Source: Chamaecrista fasciculata (taxonomy: Eukaryota; Streptophyta; Magnoliopsida; Fabales; Fabaceae). Taken from it: a stretch of 64,000 bases of DNA. The DNA lies in contig QANZ01041992.1 of assembly GCA_003254925.1 (NCBI GenBank), forward strand, positions 169,459 through 233,458. The letters run 5' to 3'. Both the position numbers and the translations under genes were made by a program. Positions within the stretch are counted from its first letter, which is position 1. Every line of letters begins with the position of its first letter. This document shows positions 35,721 to 47,272 of this stretch, in pieces. The notes beneath the pieces are model-generated. The model was not told where the DNA came from and ran no database searches. It saw only the letters and a program-made list of their open reading frames with translations.

Positions 35721-35828
35721 ATTGGCTAAAATACTATTATAAGACCTTAACTATTAATTTTTATGCGTTTGACTCCCTATTTGTGAGAGAAGGACTTTGA
35801 CGTAAAAAAAAAAGTTTCTTGCAAATGA

Positions 35829-36179
35829 ATGAAATTTCACCCAAATTTTCTAGTTGCCCTTTATCTCCAGAATCTGCTCATGGTCGAACTAGACGCTCTG
35901 GAAGAGGTAAATTCGACGGTGGCGAACGCGATTCTTACAAATTTGAGATCGGCCATGAAGAATTTGACGAAATTCGTGAGCAATAGTTTGGCGATTGTGA
36001 CGAAGATTCTAGGTTTTCTGTCGAATAACAACATTCCGATCCATCGGAGACTGTTTGGAATCGGAGCTGGATCCTCCGATTCGGAGTTTCCAGAATGGGT
36101 CGGGGCGGCGGAGAGGAGGTTGTTGCAGGAGACGACGAGCAAAACGACGCCGGATGCGGTGGTGGCTTTGGACGGATAA
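35829..36179 (+). pseudogene. Pectin methylesterase pro-region fragment
   Basis: The open frame is 116 codons. Its later part, SEFPEWVGAAERRLLQE then TPDAVVALDG, matches the linker between the PMEI pro-domain and the catalytic domain of type I plant pectinesterases (usual form FP-W-S--DRRLLQ and P-VVVA-DG). The preceding ~45 residues (NSTVANAILTNLRSAMKNLT) look like the end of a PMEI domain. A stop follows immediately after ALDG and no catalytic domain is present. It sits just after a foldback-element end, suggesting capture by a transposon or a truncated duplicate. Function as an enzyme is excluded. Confidence 0.7.
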
Positions 36180-37564
36180 TGATTCCAAGTTGGGCTGAGG
36201 AAAAAGAACTTTACTTGGCAAGTTGGCTTCTAGAAAAGTGGAATGATAATGATTCCAAATAAATCAATTACTTAAAAAAAAGACTTTAGCAGAAAAATCT
36301 TTTACAAGTTGGAATCCAATGATAATGACTATACCAAGAGGTGAAGTGATATATATTGGCCTCTTGATAACCACCAAAGTACCTTTTTCATCTCTTCAAA
36401 GAAAAAAAAAAACACGTTTTTCTTTTCAAGAGGGATATACTAAAAGATAAGATTTGTGTTCATGAGAAGCTTTGTGTTCATCTAGATAGATATATACTTC
36501 ACCATGAGTTTATTAATAGGTAACAATACAAAAGAAATTCTTTTAAGTTTTAATTATTGTACAAAAGAATTTGTTAATTTCAAATTTCTTTATAATTTTA
36601 TAATTATCATCCATATCAATGTGAAAATGAGGTTTCTTTGAGCCAATATTAGAATTGAAACCAACTTCTTTTATTGATTGAATTACCATCCTTGGATTTT
36701 TCAGAAGTGCTGGAATAATTTCTCTGATGCTGTCCTCAACTGCAATAACATATCTTTAATTAGGAATGCGTTCATTTTCTTTGATGGCTTTCCCAAATTA
36801 TCTTCCTTGGACTATCACATTTGTGAGAATCCAGATTCAAAAATTTATTATTGTTAGAGGGTTCTATCTAGGCCGTTATAATCAATTTCAAAATTCTCAT
36901 TAGATTACTTCATAGAAAATTACTCATTCATCCCCAAATAATCTTATATAAATGACATTCCACTCCAGATATAATTTTAGTTAATTTCTCTTACCTGTCA
37001 CACAGTGTAAGTATTTTTTGATTGACTTTGGTATCATAGTCTTGTTGCGAGAATTTCCTCTTAATTTTGAGCTCATCTTTATAGGAGTCGGGGAGTTAGC
37101 GCTAGGTTTAAAAACTCCATAAAAGACCATGTTAAAGAGAAAACTTATTATTTGGTCCTTGAATTTATATCAAGTCAACTAATCAGTTTCTGAATAATCA
37201 AAATACACGATTTGATCAATGAATTATTTCAATTATCAACTATTTAGTCCCTGATGATGATTTGGTTTCTGAATTTGAATTAATTTTATACTTTTTGATC
37301 ACTGAATTTGTACTAAATTAATACTATTTGGTCCTTAAATTAAAACTAATTTTATACTTTTTGGTCCTTGAATAACTAAAAAAATGAGCAAACATGTTCT
37401 TAATTTAAAGAGTCCAATCAACCAGAGCCCAGAGCTTAGATCGTTAAACATAATAGTCAGAATGAGAATTCAGTACAGACTACATACATAGTGCAGAAAT
37501 TGAATTGATAAAAAAAACATAAAGAGCATGAAATTAAGCAGGAGCTATTATTGCTATAGCAATT
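36180..37564. other. Intergenic region without supported gene
   Basis: AT-rich sequence. About 37140-37380 repeats GGTCCTTGAATT-like phrases of the type found in foldback elements, but no ends could be matched. No coding or RNA gene seen. Confidence 0.6.
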
Positions 37565-37692
37565 TACGACTTGTCGTCTATACTTTCAGTTTCAAGTTAA
37601 AAAAAAGGCGTGAACAGCAGGATTCTTCTATACGACTTGTCGTCCATTGATCTAGTTTCAATAAATAAAAAAAAACGTGAACGGCAGGATTC
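37565..37692. repeat. Tandem ~61-bp duplication including the tRNA-Ser 3' end
   Basis: Unit one (37565-37625) and unit two (37631-37692) both run from TACGACTTGTCGTC through an A-run into CGTGAAC-GCAGGATTC. On the minus strand that is the T-stem, acceptor strand and oligo-T terminator of tRNA-Ser. Unit one is a truncated tRNA copy; unit two belongs to the intact gene. Confidence 0.85.
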
Positions 37693-37757
37693 GAACCTGC
37701 GCGGGCAGAGCCCACATGATTTCTAGTCATGCCCGATAACCACTCCGGCACGTCCAC
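37676..37757 (-). tRNA. tRNA-Ser, anticodon AGA
   Basis: On the minus strand, GTGGACG pairs with CGTTCAC (one G-T pair) as the acceptor stem. The D arm is CCGGAGTGGTTATCGG. The anticodon stem CATGA/TCATG encloses the loop CTAGAAA with anticodon AGA (37722-37724). A long variable arm of type GGGC--GCCC is diagnostic for serine. The T arm is GCAGG-TTCGAAT-CCTGC. Length is 82 nt with a G discriminator, no intron and no encoded CCA. Box A and box B are intact and an oligo-T pol III terminator follows directly, so the gene is probably functional. Confidence 0.97.
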
Positions 37758-38145
37758 TTGATGAGATTATTCTTCCTATATTTTATTTATATATATATAT
37801 GTAATTTAATTGTAAAAGCAATCCTTACTCGTTAAGCTTTTATTTTAGTGAAGTCATTAGAATTTCCGGTTGATTATTACTTTATTTGATCGTGGCAAAG
37901 AAAACATGAAATATTTTNTATCTTGATTTGAAAGAAAAAGACTCTTGGATTAGTCTAGTAATTATCTAGGTCATCATATAACAGTCACAAGAATTTTCCT
38001 CGCTAATGTCATGTCAGCATGCCAAGTGAAAAGTGAGCATAATTGTTTAATTAATCCATAAAAACAAGGTCAAAGTGCACNGATGTAAAATATTATAATA
38101 ATCATTAACTTTTTTTTAAAATAAAAATTTGAATGAAAATAGTTA

Positions 38146-38586
38146 GGTCAAAGTGCACTTTTAGTTCCATAACTTTTTCTTATATCTCAATTTGGTCCCA
38201 TAACTTTTTTTGTCGCACTTTTTGTCCTATATCTTTGCAAAAAGTTGTAGATTTGGTCTCGTATCACTTTTTGTCCCATATCTTTTGGTTAGGTTGCAGA
38301 ATTGGTCATATATTTTTACAAAATGATTCACTTTCAGTCCCACCTGATCCAAATATATGAGACCAATACTGTATTTGACAAAAAAATATGGGACCAATTC
38401 TGCAATCTGACCAAAAAGACATGGGACCAATTCTACAATCTGACCAAAATATATGGGCCAAAAGTGTAACACAAGACCAAATCTGCAACTTGAGCAAAAG
38501 ATATGAGACCAAAAGTGCAATAAAAAAGTTATGGGACCAAATGGAGACCTTAGCAAAAATTATGGGACAAAAAGTGCACTTTAGCC
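38146..38586. mobile_element. 441-bp foldback MITE with exact 9-bp target duplication
   Basis: The left end is GGTCAAAGTGCACTTTTAG and the right end is GTGCACTTTAGCC, flanked by AAATAGTTA at 38137-38145 and 38587-38595. Each arm is built of short repeats of the type TTGGTCCCATA (left) and ATGGGACCAA (right), so nearly the whole element can form a hairpin. Nine-base duplication suggests mobilisation by Mutator-like transposase. No coding capacity. Confidence 0.9.
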
Positions 38587-38599
38587 AAATAGTTATTTT

Positions 38600-39702
38600 G
38601 TCATTTTCTAGAATCTAAGAATTTTTTTCACAATAACCAAAATTCGGGAAGATCCTTTAACAAACAAGTCTTGGGACAAAACAAGACATGGTAATAGTTT
38701 TTCTTCTATCACTTTTTCAAGTAATTTTATGCATAAGATGTAAAATTTAAGGGGAGCTTTTGCACTTTAACCCCCTTTTTTCCTTTATCTAGAATAAAGA
38801 AAGTTTATGATGTTTAGTAAAGGCAACATGACTTGCCGACACGAAACTCAACTTTATTCTCTACAAGTTACAAGTTATATATGGTAATCTTTCATTACTG
38901 ACTTGACTACATTGACAGAGAGAGGAAATAAGAATTTCTTTTTCTTTTCAAATGGAATTGAAACATGAGTTTATAGATGCATTAGTCTAAACTCTAAAGG
39001 CACCATTAGAATTTATAAACAAACATTGCAAAAGCACAAGTTGGCTTCTGGCAAAAAGGAAAAAGAGACACAGGATGGCTTGTCCTAATATGCTAGTGAA
39101 CGTTTTATTGACAAATATAATAATGTCCTTATGTAGATAATGAGGCATATTACACGATATTTTTTTTTGTAACAAAAAATTTAAGTGGAAGTAACTACCA
39201 ATATCTCATTAAGATCAAGTAATATCTCTCGACCTCTTTGAGGATATTACTTAAAAAAAATTATATATCACTTATTAAATAAAACTCTCACATCGATTAG
39301 AAGATTTAAATCCTCACTCTTGTGGGATAAGAGGTTCGGTGAATCTTCTAGTTAAGTTTTTTTTTTCTTTTAATTTAAAATGATTAATTACATTTGAAGG
39401 TACAAGAAATAGCATGGCAAAATGTGAGATATTATAAATATCATATTTTGACAAGGACTACATTGTCATTGACGTGAGAAAGAGGGGCCATCTCTAATTT
39501 TTGCACATGCAAATAAACCTCACATCTTTCAAATTTTTAAAGTTTTAATCCATTGACTGTCAAAACTGCAATACAAACCATATCTTCTTGCAGATATTTC
39601 AAGTCCCTACCTCTGTCCCAACTCAAAAAATGCAATGCTAATACATGACAACTAGTACAACCACCAATAGAACAAACCAGCCAAGCAGGGTTTCTCACCA
39701 TG
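38600..39702. other. Intergenic region downstream of the CRM gene
   Basis: AT-rich, no supported gene, RNA or bounded element. Confidence 0.6.
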
Positions 39703-39708
39703 TTTATT
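39703..39708 (-). promoter_or_regulatory. Candidate polyadenylation signal of the CRM gene
   Basis: AATAAA on the minus strand lies 17 bases beyond the stop codon. Motif and position are the only evidence. Confidence 0.3.
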
Positions 39709-39725
39709 TCTGGACTAATTGTTTG

Positions 39726-42700
39726 CTAGTCACTGTCCCAAGCCTCATCTTCCTCCTTTGGGTTTCTCTTATGGTTATCATCATTTTTAACCACATTCCC
39801 CTCGTTATTTTTGCCGCTCCTCTGAGTGTATACACTGTCTTCCTCAGAATCTGATGAACGCCACATCGTGTTTTCTAAATCACCAAGTGTATCTTCAGAC
39901 TCATCGGCATTTCCCCTACGATCCCTCGCCCCATTTTTCTTGTCTCTCCTCATGTGATGTGCATACTTGTCATCGTTATTGCTCCTGCGGTAATCACTGA
40001 GTTGTCTTGATGATCCATTTTCTTCCTCGTCAGATGCCCACATTGTATTTTCAAGATCACTTAGCATGCTTTCTGATTCAGAATCTACTGCAGTTCTATT
40101 CCTACTAAATTCACCTTCTGCATGTCTATTTAAACTTCCATTGACTTGGGCCATGCCAAAAATTTTCCTTTTCTCTCTATCCACCTTATTTGCCGCCTTG
40201 AACCTGCCTTTTGCTTCACCGGAATTATTGCTGTCAAGATCACTGTCATTGTCATATACATTACTAGTATGATAATCATCGTCAGAAATATTGCTTTCGT
40301 CATCACTATCACTAGACCCATGCTTAGTATTTGTAGTCTGCCGAAACCTCGAATTTCTAGCCTGACCATTATAATCATCATTTCTATAAGCATCAGATCT
40401 TATGAATTTTCCGCCAAATTCATCTCTGTTCCGATACCTAATTCTTCCAATCTCTTCGTTTTCTTTCGCCTCTTCAACTTCATATTCTTTATCTGCCGCA
40501 TCCTCTATCTCTGCTATGAATCGATCTAACTCCTCCTGGTCGCTGTCAACAGAAGGTTCCGACTGTTCAAAACCGTCGGGAGGTGAATCGAATGACTGTT
40601 TGCCTTCTTGGAAGACGTAAGGACTTCCTTCTTTCTTGTCAATAGCATTGAAGAATGTGGAAGCCACTCTCTGGATACTGGCCATGGCAGCTGGATCCTC
40701 GGGATTTACACCCATCCGCCGGAGCTGCTGCTCTATTTTCTTTATGTTTAGCTTCTGAGATTCAAGCGCTTGCTCAAATCTGGCCTTAAAAAGAGCCTGC
40801 ACACGAAATAGGAACAAAATATTTTACCTAATCTAAAATCAAATTCTCAGCATATATTATAAATAGACATCGTAAAGGTGGTATTGAAGTGTGTCCCTAT
40901 TACAGCAGACATAAGCAGTCAATACCACATCCAAACATAAACCATATATTCACCAGGTAGTCATCGTTTCAATTAGGGCAATTAAATAGAAAGTTAATAA
41001 GGTGAGAATATTAAACTGCATTCACATTTAATGGTAAAGAATTCCATATAATCAACCTTTCAATTAAAGCATTTTACAACAGATATAATCAACACAATGT
41101 GTTAAACACCTATTTGTTTTGGTCGGGAAAATAATTTTTTCCCTAGTGAAATATATTCAGGTCTTTTGTCATGGTTGAGAAGGCTAATCTTAACTCTTAA
41201 GATGCTACCATAAAAGCTCTAAAAATCAGGTAAAAGTCATTAATTTCCAGGGTGATAAACAACATTGCTACATAATGTTCAACATAGATGACCTAAAAAC
41301 CATAGTTCGTGCCTTCATGGTAGCCGAGGTAAAATGGCATCTTAAGCATTGCAAACAATGTCTGAGATAGTTAAAAAGGAAGCAGTAAACTGATGGAATT
41401 TAAAAAGGATTATAACTTGAAAACATACCTTCCTCTTTGTCAGGGTGTTGATGGGTATCAAATTTTTGGGTTGGCGATAGTTTCTGCCACGAAACATGAT
41501 AATTGTTTTCACATTATGAATATTTATCACAATACCACCACTTAATCTTGCAAGCATTATAGCCATTTCTTTGATTTTCTCCTTGGGGAAGTTGTCACAA
41601 CATACTTGGACAGTCTCGTGAAACTTCCAGTGGAGATGCATATTTTGCACAACACCTCCAAAAACTCCTCGTACACCAACTGGAACATAATTCTTATTCC
41701 TGAATCCAATTTTTTTATAGGCCTGAAGTTGCTCAGGTGTGAAGAGCTCGGGGTCATGTCGAGAAGGAGGCAACTCTGGCAGCTCGTATTTCTTGAGTTT
41801 TTGCAATAGTAATGCCACTTTCTTCTTCGCCTGCAATAGTTAGAAGGTAGGTAAGTGACACTTAATCAGAAGATCACATAAAATGAACTATGACTTAACC
41901 AAGTGAAAACATATCAAGCCATACAAATGCCCAATCTGTCATCATAAAATAAGAGGAAAAAACTAACTCACTAAAATTTAAAGCCAAAGAAGTAACAAAA
42001 ACAAAATGTAAAGAGCATTGAATAAACTCACATTAAAACTAAGGATATGGCATAAATAATGTTTTAAAACTTTAACTACTTTGGCACATGCTGCATGAAC
42101 TGGAAGAGGTGGAAGAGTCAGAGTCTACGATGTTGGGAAAGAATAAAATGCATCTGACATCTGGGAAGAGTGTGGATAAATTTATCAGAGTATGATTCAG
42201 TAAGAGAGCACTTGCCTCTTTAAAGCTAGATATCCTTTTTTTCTTATTTCAACAACTCTCCTGTTTTGTTTTGTTAGCTGTATTTTTGCCATCAATGCGT
42301 ATAATTTAAGCATTTCTATGCTTCGCAATCTCAAGTTAAAGACACGTGTTCATCTCAATTTTTTTCCAGAGGCTATATCCTAGTTCATTGTTTGTGACAA
42401 CAGCTTGTGGGAAATATAAACCCCCNCCCCCCCCCCCCCCCCCCAGAAAACTCCCTATATTTACTCCATTTGGGGATTATTAACAACTGGTGACATCAGC
42501 AGCATCGAATAGGAATGAATTAGTTTTACTAAGAACACAATATGAGCTTAGAATAGATCAAATAGACAGGTCCACTGATAGGAAAGGATAAATAATTTAC
42601 TCTTTTGAGATTGTAGATGAGCCTCTCCTCCTCAGTCATTAGCTTCTTTTTCAATTTTTTAGCTCTCCGAATTTCTCTTAATGTTTTACCAGATTCTTTC

Positions 42701-43696
42701 TGCATTCGCCTTTCCACCTTGCTCCGCATACTTCTTCCTTTTGACGTTGACATTGTACGGGAGGATACACTAAAAGGATTCAATGGCTTGAAACAAGAAT
42801 TAGAAGTACCTTCATTGTATGGATGGATCACATTGCTTGAAACATGCTCAGATGAAAGCCCTAAAGATACAGCACTCCTGAGGAAAAATGAAATTGAATC
42901 ACAATAAGCCCTAGGCTTGAAATGTTGAAAGAAAAAAGTTCAGTTAAAGCACTCTGTCATGCTAAGAATGATAAAATTATATGTCTAAGATCATACAATT
43001 AAAAAGGTTGTATCCAAGTATATTATTGCTTGATTATATAAGGTGCTAATTAAGTACACCAACTGACCATTCTTCAAGTTGATGTTGACTGAAAAGGGCT
43101 AATAAAAGAAATGAAATATATATATAATTTAGATTTTCTCTGAAGGAAAAATTCTTTTTTGGCCATACTTCATTGTGAAAAAAGAAGGATGAAACAGTTC
43201 ACTCCAGAATGAACAACAATATCTGTACCAAAACTTACGAAAATCTTGGATTCAGCAAGGAATATGTCTATTCCATGGGGTATTTACCATTTACAAAAAA
43301 GGAGCTGAGGGATGAAATTGGATCAGATATACTGAGAAAAAATTGAAAGCCAAGGAATGGGTCTTGTTATTATGGAAAGGCTTTGAAGTGAGTAATGGAT
43401 GATATAATACTCAGAATCAGGAAAAAGAACAAGAATACGTCTCAGTCAATCAATGCTAACAAAAGAATTTTGCACTACGGAACCAAGAAACTTTCAGATC
43501 AAACTGAAAAGAGATTGACAATTTCACTATTCTAATATGTGGAATTAAATTCTCATTATTTCTCTTGACTATCTCAGCTCTCTGAAACAGCAAGCAATGA
43601 GAGATAGGGCAAAAACACATACCTGGAGAGATTGGGCTGAATGAAAGAGGATACAAACTTCAAGCAATGCTTCTGTAAATTTCTTGTAGCAAACAT
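39726..43696 (-). CDS. CRM-domain RNA-binding protein, probably organellar (CFM9/At3g25440-like)
   Basis: CRM (CRS1/YhbY) proteins bind group II introns and help organellar splicing. Four coding exons: 43623-43696, 42601-42877, 41429-41830, 39726-40796; phases match and they encode 607 residues. The N-terminus MFATRNLQKHCLKFVSSF is basic, hydroxylated and lacks acidic residues, like a mitochondrial targeting peptide. A lysine/arginine-rich stretch follows (LREIRRAKKLKKKL, about 90-110). The single CRM domain spans about 145-230: LFTPEQLQAYKKIGFRNKNY, GVRGVFGGVV with the glycine loop, LHWKFHETVQV and MFRGRNYRQP. The C-terminal exon (357 codons) is acidic and low-complexity and contains two copies of an L-DLENTMW-S motif. 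A non-coding first exon probably lies upstream near 43697-43866, with another possibly to about 44700. CFM9 versus At3g25440 assignment is uncertain. Confidence 0.88.
42421..42444. other. Poly-C homopolymer with N, in CRM intron 2
   Basis: A C run of about 24 with N at 42426, a sequencing-uncertain homopolymer between coding exons. Confidence 0.95.
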
Positions 43697-43758
43697 TGCT
43701 ATATCAAGAAGCTTCCTTTTTGTCTGGATCAGTTTACACACTAGTTTGTGCTTGCTTT

Positions 43759-43830
43759 CTATTTCATGCTTCTCCTTCCATCACCAAAGAGATGTCTCAC
43801 GGTCTCGGGAACTTGACCCGTCATCAACAT
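43759..43830 (-). promoter_or_regulatory. Candidate upstream ORF in the CRM gene leader
   Basis: On the minus strand an ATG at 43830 opens a 23-codon frame (MLMTGQVPETVRHLF...) ending in TAG at 43759, 62 bases before the main ATG. A TTTTATTGCAG acceptor-like sequence just upstream (near 43860) suggests this is the start of the second leader exon. It would reduce main-frame translation if present in the mRNA. Confidence 0.35.
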
Positions 43831-44784
43831 GGTGAACGACTCCAATCACTATTCAAACTGCAATAAAAACAAAAATGGTTGAAATGATAAAGTAAAAAAA
43901 TAATTAAAAATTGAAAATTCAAACAATAGCATCCTTCAATAAACAGAATTAAAATTTGCCCTAAATAAAAACATAAAGTGTTACTCATAAGTAATCTCAG
44001 CAAGTACAAAGAAAATTATGGACCTCAAACTTCTGAAATTGTAAGAAACCCTAAACTATTTCTTTTTTTTTTTTTGATAAAAAACCTAAATTGACCACAT
44101 TAGCAGCCTCAATCTCATTGCCATCATTTGCATGGGTTTCTTCAACATCACCATCGTCATCCTCAGTAGTTATTAAAAACATATTCTTAAAATCCAACGA
44201 AAAGCATGAATCAAAATCCACGAAAAAAATTCAATGTCAGTTTTATTGTTGATACTTTACTTTGAGAAAGCCTGAATAAATAAAGCTCCAAATTATTTTC
44301 CAACCAATTGAAATACTCAGTTTTGATATATAAGAACGCAAACACAGAAGATGTAGTATGAAAAATTTCTTCAAATATCAAAACAAGGTTCGTTCGACAA
44401 AGGCAGTCGGTCAACAACAACAGAACAGTCAAGAAGCTCTAATTTCCCACATATTCTCAGAAACCAAATGGGTAAAGAAAGAGGACAATGCCCAAAAATC
44501 TTAAGTTTCATGACTAGAAATGTAAATAAAAGAGCCATTAAAAGCGAGTTTTGAGAGTGATACTTTACCCCAACTTCTCATTTACCCAGAAATGGCGAGA
44601 GTATAAGTAGAAGAAATATGTGATGCTTCGATAACTGCTTGAACGGAAGATGGAGAAGCTTGCTGAGTGCGATGATGGAGGTCGCTCGCTAGGTACTGCT
44701 GCAAGATGAAGAAGGGCATCAAAACATCGAAACGTACGTTTACACTTAAAAAAAAAAAAAAGGAGAAAAGAAAAATTATATATA

Positions 44785-45051
44785 GGCCAAAGTGACTTTT
44801 GTCTCATAATTTTTGCTTAGGTTTCAATTTAGTCCTATAATATTTTTTGTTGCGCTTTTGATCTCATATATTTTGGTTAGGTCTCAATTTGTTCATGCGT
44901 TGCACTTTTGGTTTGATATCTTTGTGTCAAGTTGCAGAATTGGTCTCATATTTTTTGATTAGATTACAAAATTGATCTCATATCTTTACAAAAGGTTCCA
45001 CATTGCTTGACTAATAGTAAAACTTTTTGCAAAGATATGAGACCAAATATG

Positions 45052-45083
<32 letters not shown>

Positions 45084-45160
45084 TATCGGATCATATGATC
45101 AATGATGAGACCAATTTTAAACCTGACCAACTGACATGAGACCAAAACTACATTTTGGCC
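44785..45160. mobile_element. 376-bp foldback MITE of the GGCCAAAGTG family
   Basis: The left end is GGCCAAAGTGACTTTTG and the right end CTACATTTTGGCC. Flanks TTATATATA (44776-44784) and TTAGTTATA (45161-45169) agree at 7 of 9 positions. Arms carry the same ATGAGACCAA/TTGGTCTCAT phrases as 38146-38586. An AT microsatellite sits inside at about 45066-45086. It lies just upstream of the CRM gene leader. Confidence 0.75.
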
Positions 45161-45176
45161 TTAGTTATATATATAT

Positions 45177-46250
45177 CAATATAGTGCAAAATACCGGACG
45201 GGCAATTGACCTGGCGAAGAGCTCAGGTCACTGGTTTAATGGTTCAACCGCTGGGTTACTGGTTCAACCGGTTGTGCCGGTTTACTTAATTTTTTTTAAA
45301 AAAATATACATATTCATTAAATACACACTAATAATTCATTCCAAAATCCGGACCAATCAAACAATAATCCATTCTGGACTAATCAAATAATTTATTTCAC
45401 ACCAAATCAGACCAATAATTCATATTACTAATCTCACATTCCGAAAAATAATTCAGAAACCTGGTTGTATTTTCAAAAGGATCCTTGAAGTTCTGTTAAT
45501 TCAGAACTCTCCCCTTTTATCAAGATATGCTTCCAACTGAGTCCCTGCCCAAAATACGAATTGGCCCTGACTGTTTTTTTTCTTTTACAAAAAGGTCCCT
45601 GTTTCACTTCTCATCAGCGAAGGCGTCGGAAAAGGGAGAAAACAATGAAGCAAAACAACAAAAACACGCTCGAAACTGATTCGAAGCAACAAAAACAAGA
45701 AATCAACAACCCAACACAAAAAGAAATCGCACAAAATCGTCACAAATCGGACCTCAACCTTTGAAATTTCGCCGGCGATTTTCCTCACGATTCGCTCCCG
45801 ATTCTGTCTCTCTCGGCCTCGTTTTCAAATGGGCAGACACCACACTCTATCTCTCTCACACAAGATGAAAACGAAATGCCGAAACCCACGAACCCACGAA
45901 CGGTGAACCCACGGCAGCCACAGACGAAGAGAACGGCGGAGGATGAAGGAAGAGAGCGGCGAAGGATGAAGATTGAAGAGGAAAATGGAAATGAGAGTTG
46001 TGAATGAAAATGAGGCAGATTTTAGGGTTTAGGGAAAATGAGGCTGACTAGTTTTTTAGGGGTTTTTTTTTTAATGTGAACCGGTTGAAATCGGTTCATG
46101 GTTCACCGGATTGCATGCGAACCGGCGGGTTGAACCGGTGACCCGTCGGTTCACTTGCATTCCGATAAATTGCTATTTTTGGACCGGCCTGGGCACCGGT
46201 TCGCCGGTCGGACCGCTCGGTCCGGTCCAGTTTTTTTACTCTGTATATTG
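45177..46250. mobile_element. Probable non-autonomous hAT-like element with ACCGG-rich ends
   Basis: Ends are inverted (CAATATA on the left, TATATTG on the right), with dense subterminal ACCGG/CCGGT and GGTTCAACC motifs like those of 47273-48237. No target duplication was recognised. The interior (about 45590-46000) is GC-richer with short open frames resembling a captured promoter/leader, but I do not recognise a protein. Confidence 0.5.
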
Positions 46251-47272
46251 ATGGAAAAAGTACTATGCTTTAAATAATTTTTTTATTTCGTCCCCGATTT
46301 TACTATTATTTTTGTCTTTAAAGTTTTATATTTTGATTGATTTTACCATTTACTATAAATTTAGTCAAATATTAGTGGCAAATTCTACATGATTAATGAC
46401 ATATAATATAAAATTAATAGAAAAAGAAATTCAAATCCTAATTCAAATTATAAAATACAGTGAAATTTGTTATTAATTTATTGAAAAAAAAAAGTCAAAT
46501 GATAAAATTGACTTAAGTATGAAATTTTAGAGATAAAATTAACCATAAACAAATATTGAAAATGATATGAAGTTTGAGGATGAAAAGGGAGTATTTGTCT
46601 ATATTAATTTATAAGACTTTAGAATTCTTTTAAGTTGGTGTCTTTATGCATTTTACTTTTGTTTTTGGACCAAATTACACTTTTGGTCCTTATGCTTGAG
46701 ACTACATTTTAATCCAACTTTTTTTTATCTTGTTTTTAGTAAATATTCAAAACAGTCCCTGAAAGGTGCATCGGGTGACCATTTAGTCCCTAAAAGATCA
46801 AAATAGAGAAATTAGTCCCCAAAAGATGCAACATTTGTACAAAATGGTCCCTCCTTTGGTTCTCCTTAAATGCCATAGACCAAAAAGCTGATTTGGCCCG
46901 TTAAATACATAGATGCACCCTCCCCTCCCAACACAGATTTGAGCCGCCAACAAATAGCCACATCATTTAAGGCAAACTAAAACCAAAATCGCTTGACCCT
47001 ATTTATGAAAAATCTGCAAAGTGCCTCTCTCAAAGATGAGTTGTCGTAGCTATAAAGGGGAGTGGAAGAGTTGAGAATATTGGATTGAAAAGTTACAAGA
47101 CAAGTGACTCATCTTCATTTGTTATAATGTTGGAGAGGTGGATTGCTTCAAAATGAGTCATTATTGTGTTTGTGGGATGAAAGCACAAATATTCATTGTC
47201 AAAACTGAAAATAAAAATTTTGGCCCACTCTACAAGGTGAGCTTGTAAGTGAAAGATGAGAACTGTATATAT
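46251..47272. other. Intergenic region without supported gene
   Basis: AT-rich, with decayed foldback-style phrases (TTTTGGTCCTT, TTTAGTCCCTAAAAG) around 46680-46860. Nothing bounded. Confidence 0.6.

Noticed and set aside
38227-38618. Several 70-110 codon frames on both strands
   Set aside because: They are translations of the repeated phrases in the foldback element 38146-38586.
40066-40620. Plus-strand frames opposite the CRM last exon
   Set aside because: Antisense shadows of the acidic low-complexity coding exon; they lack independent support.
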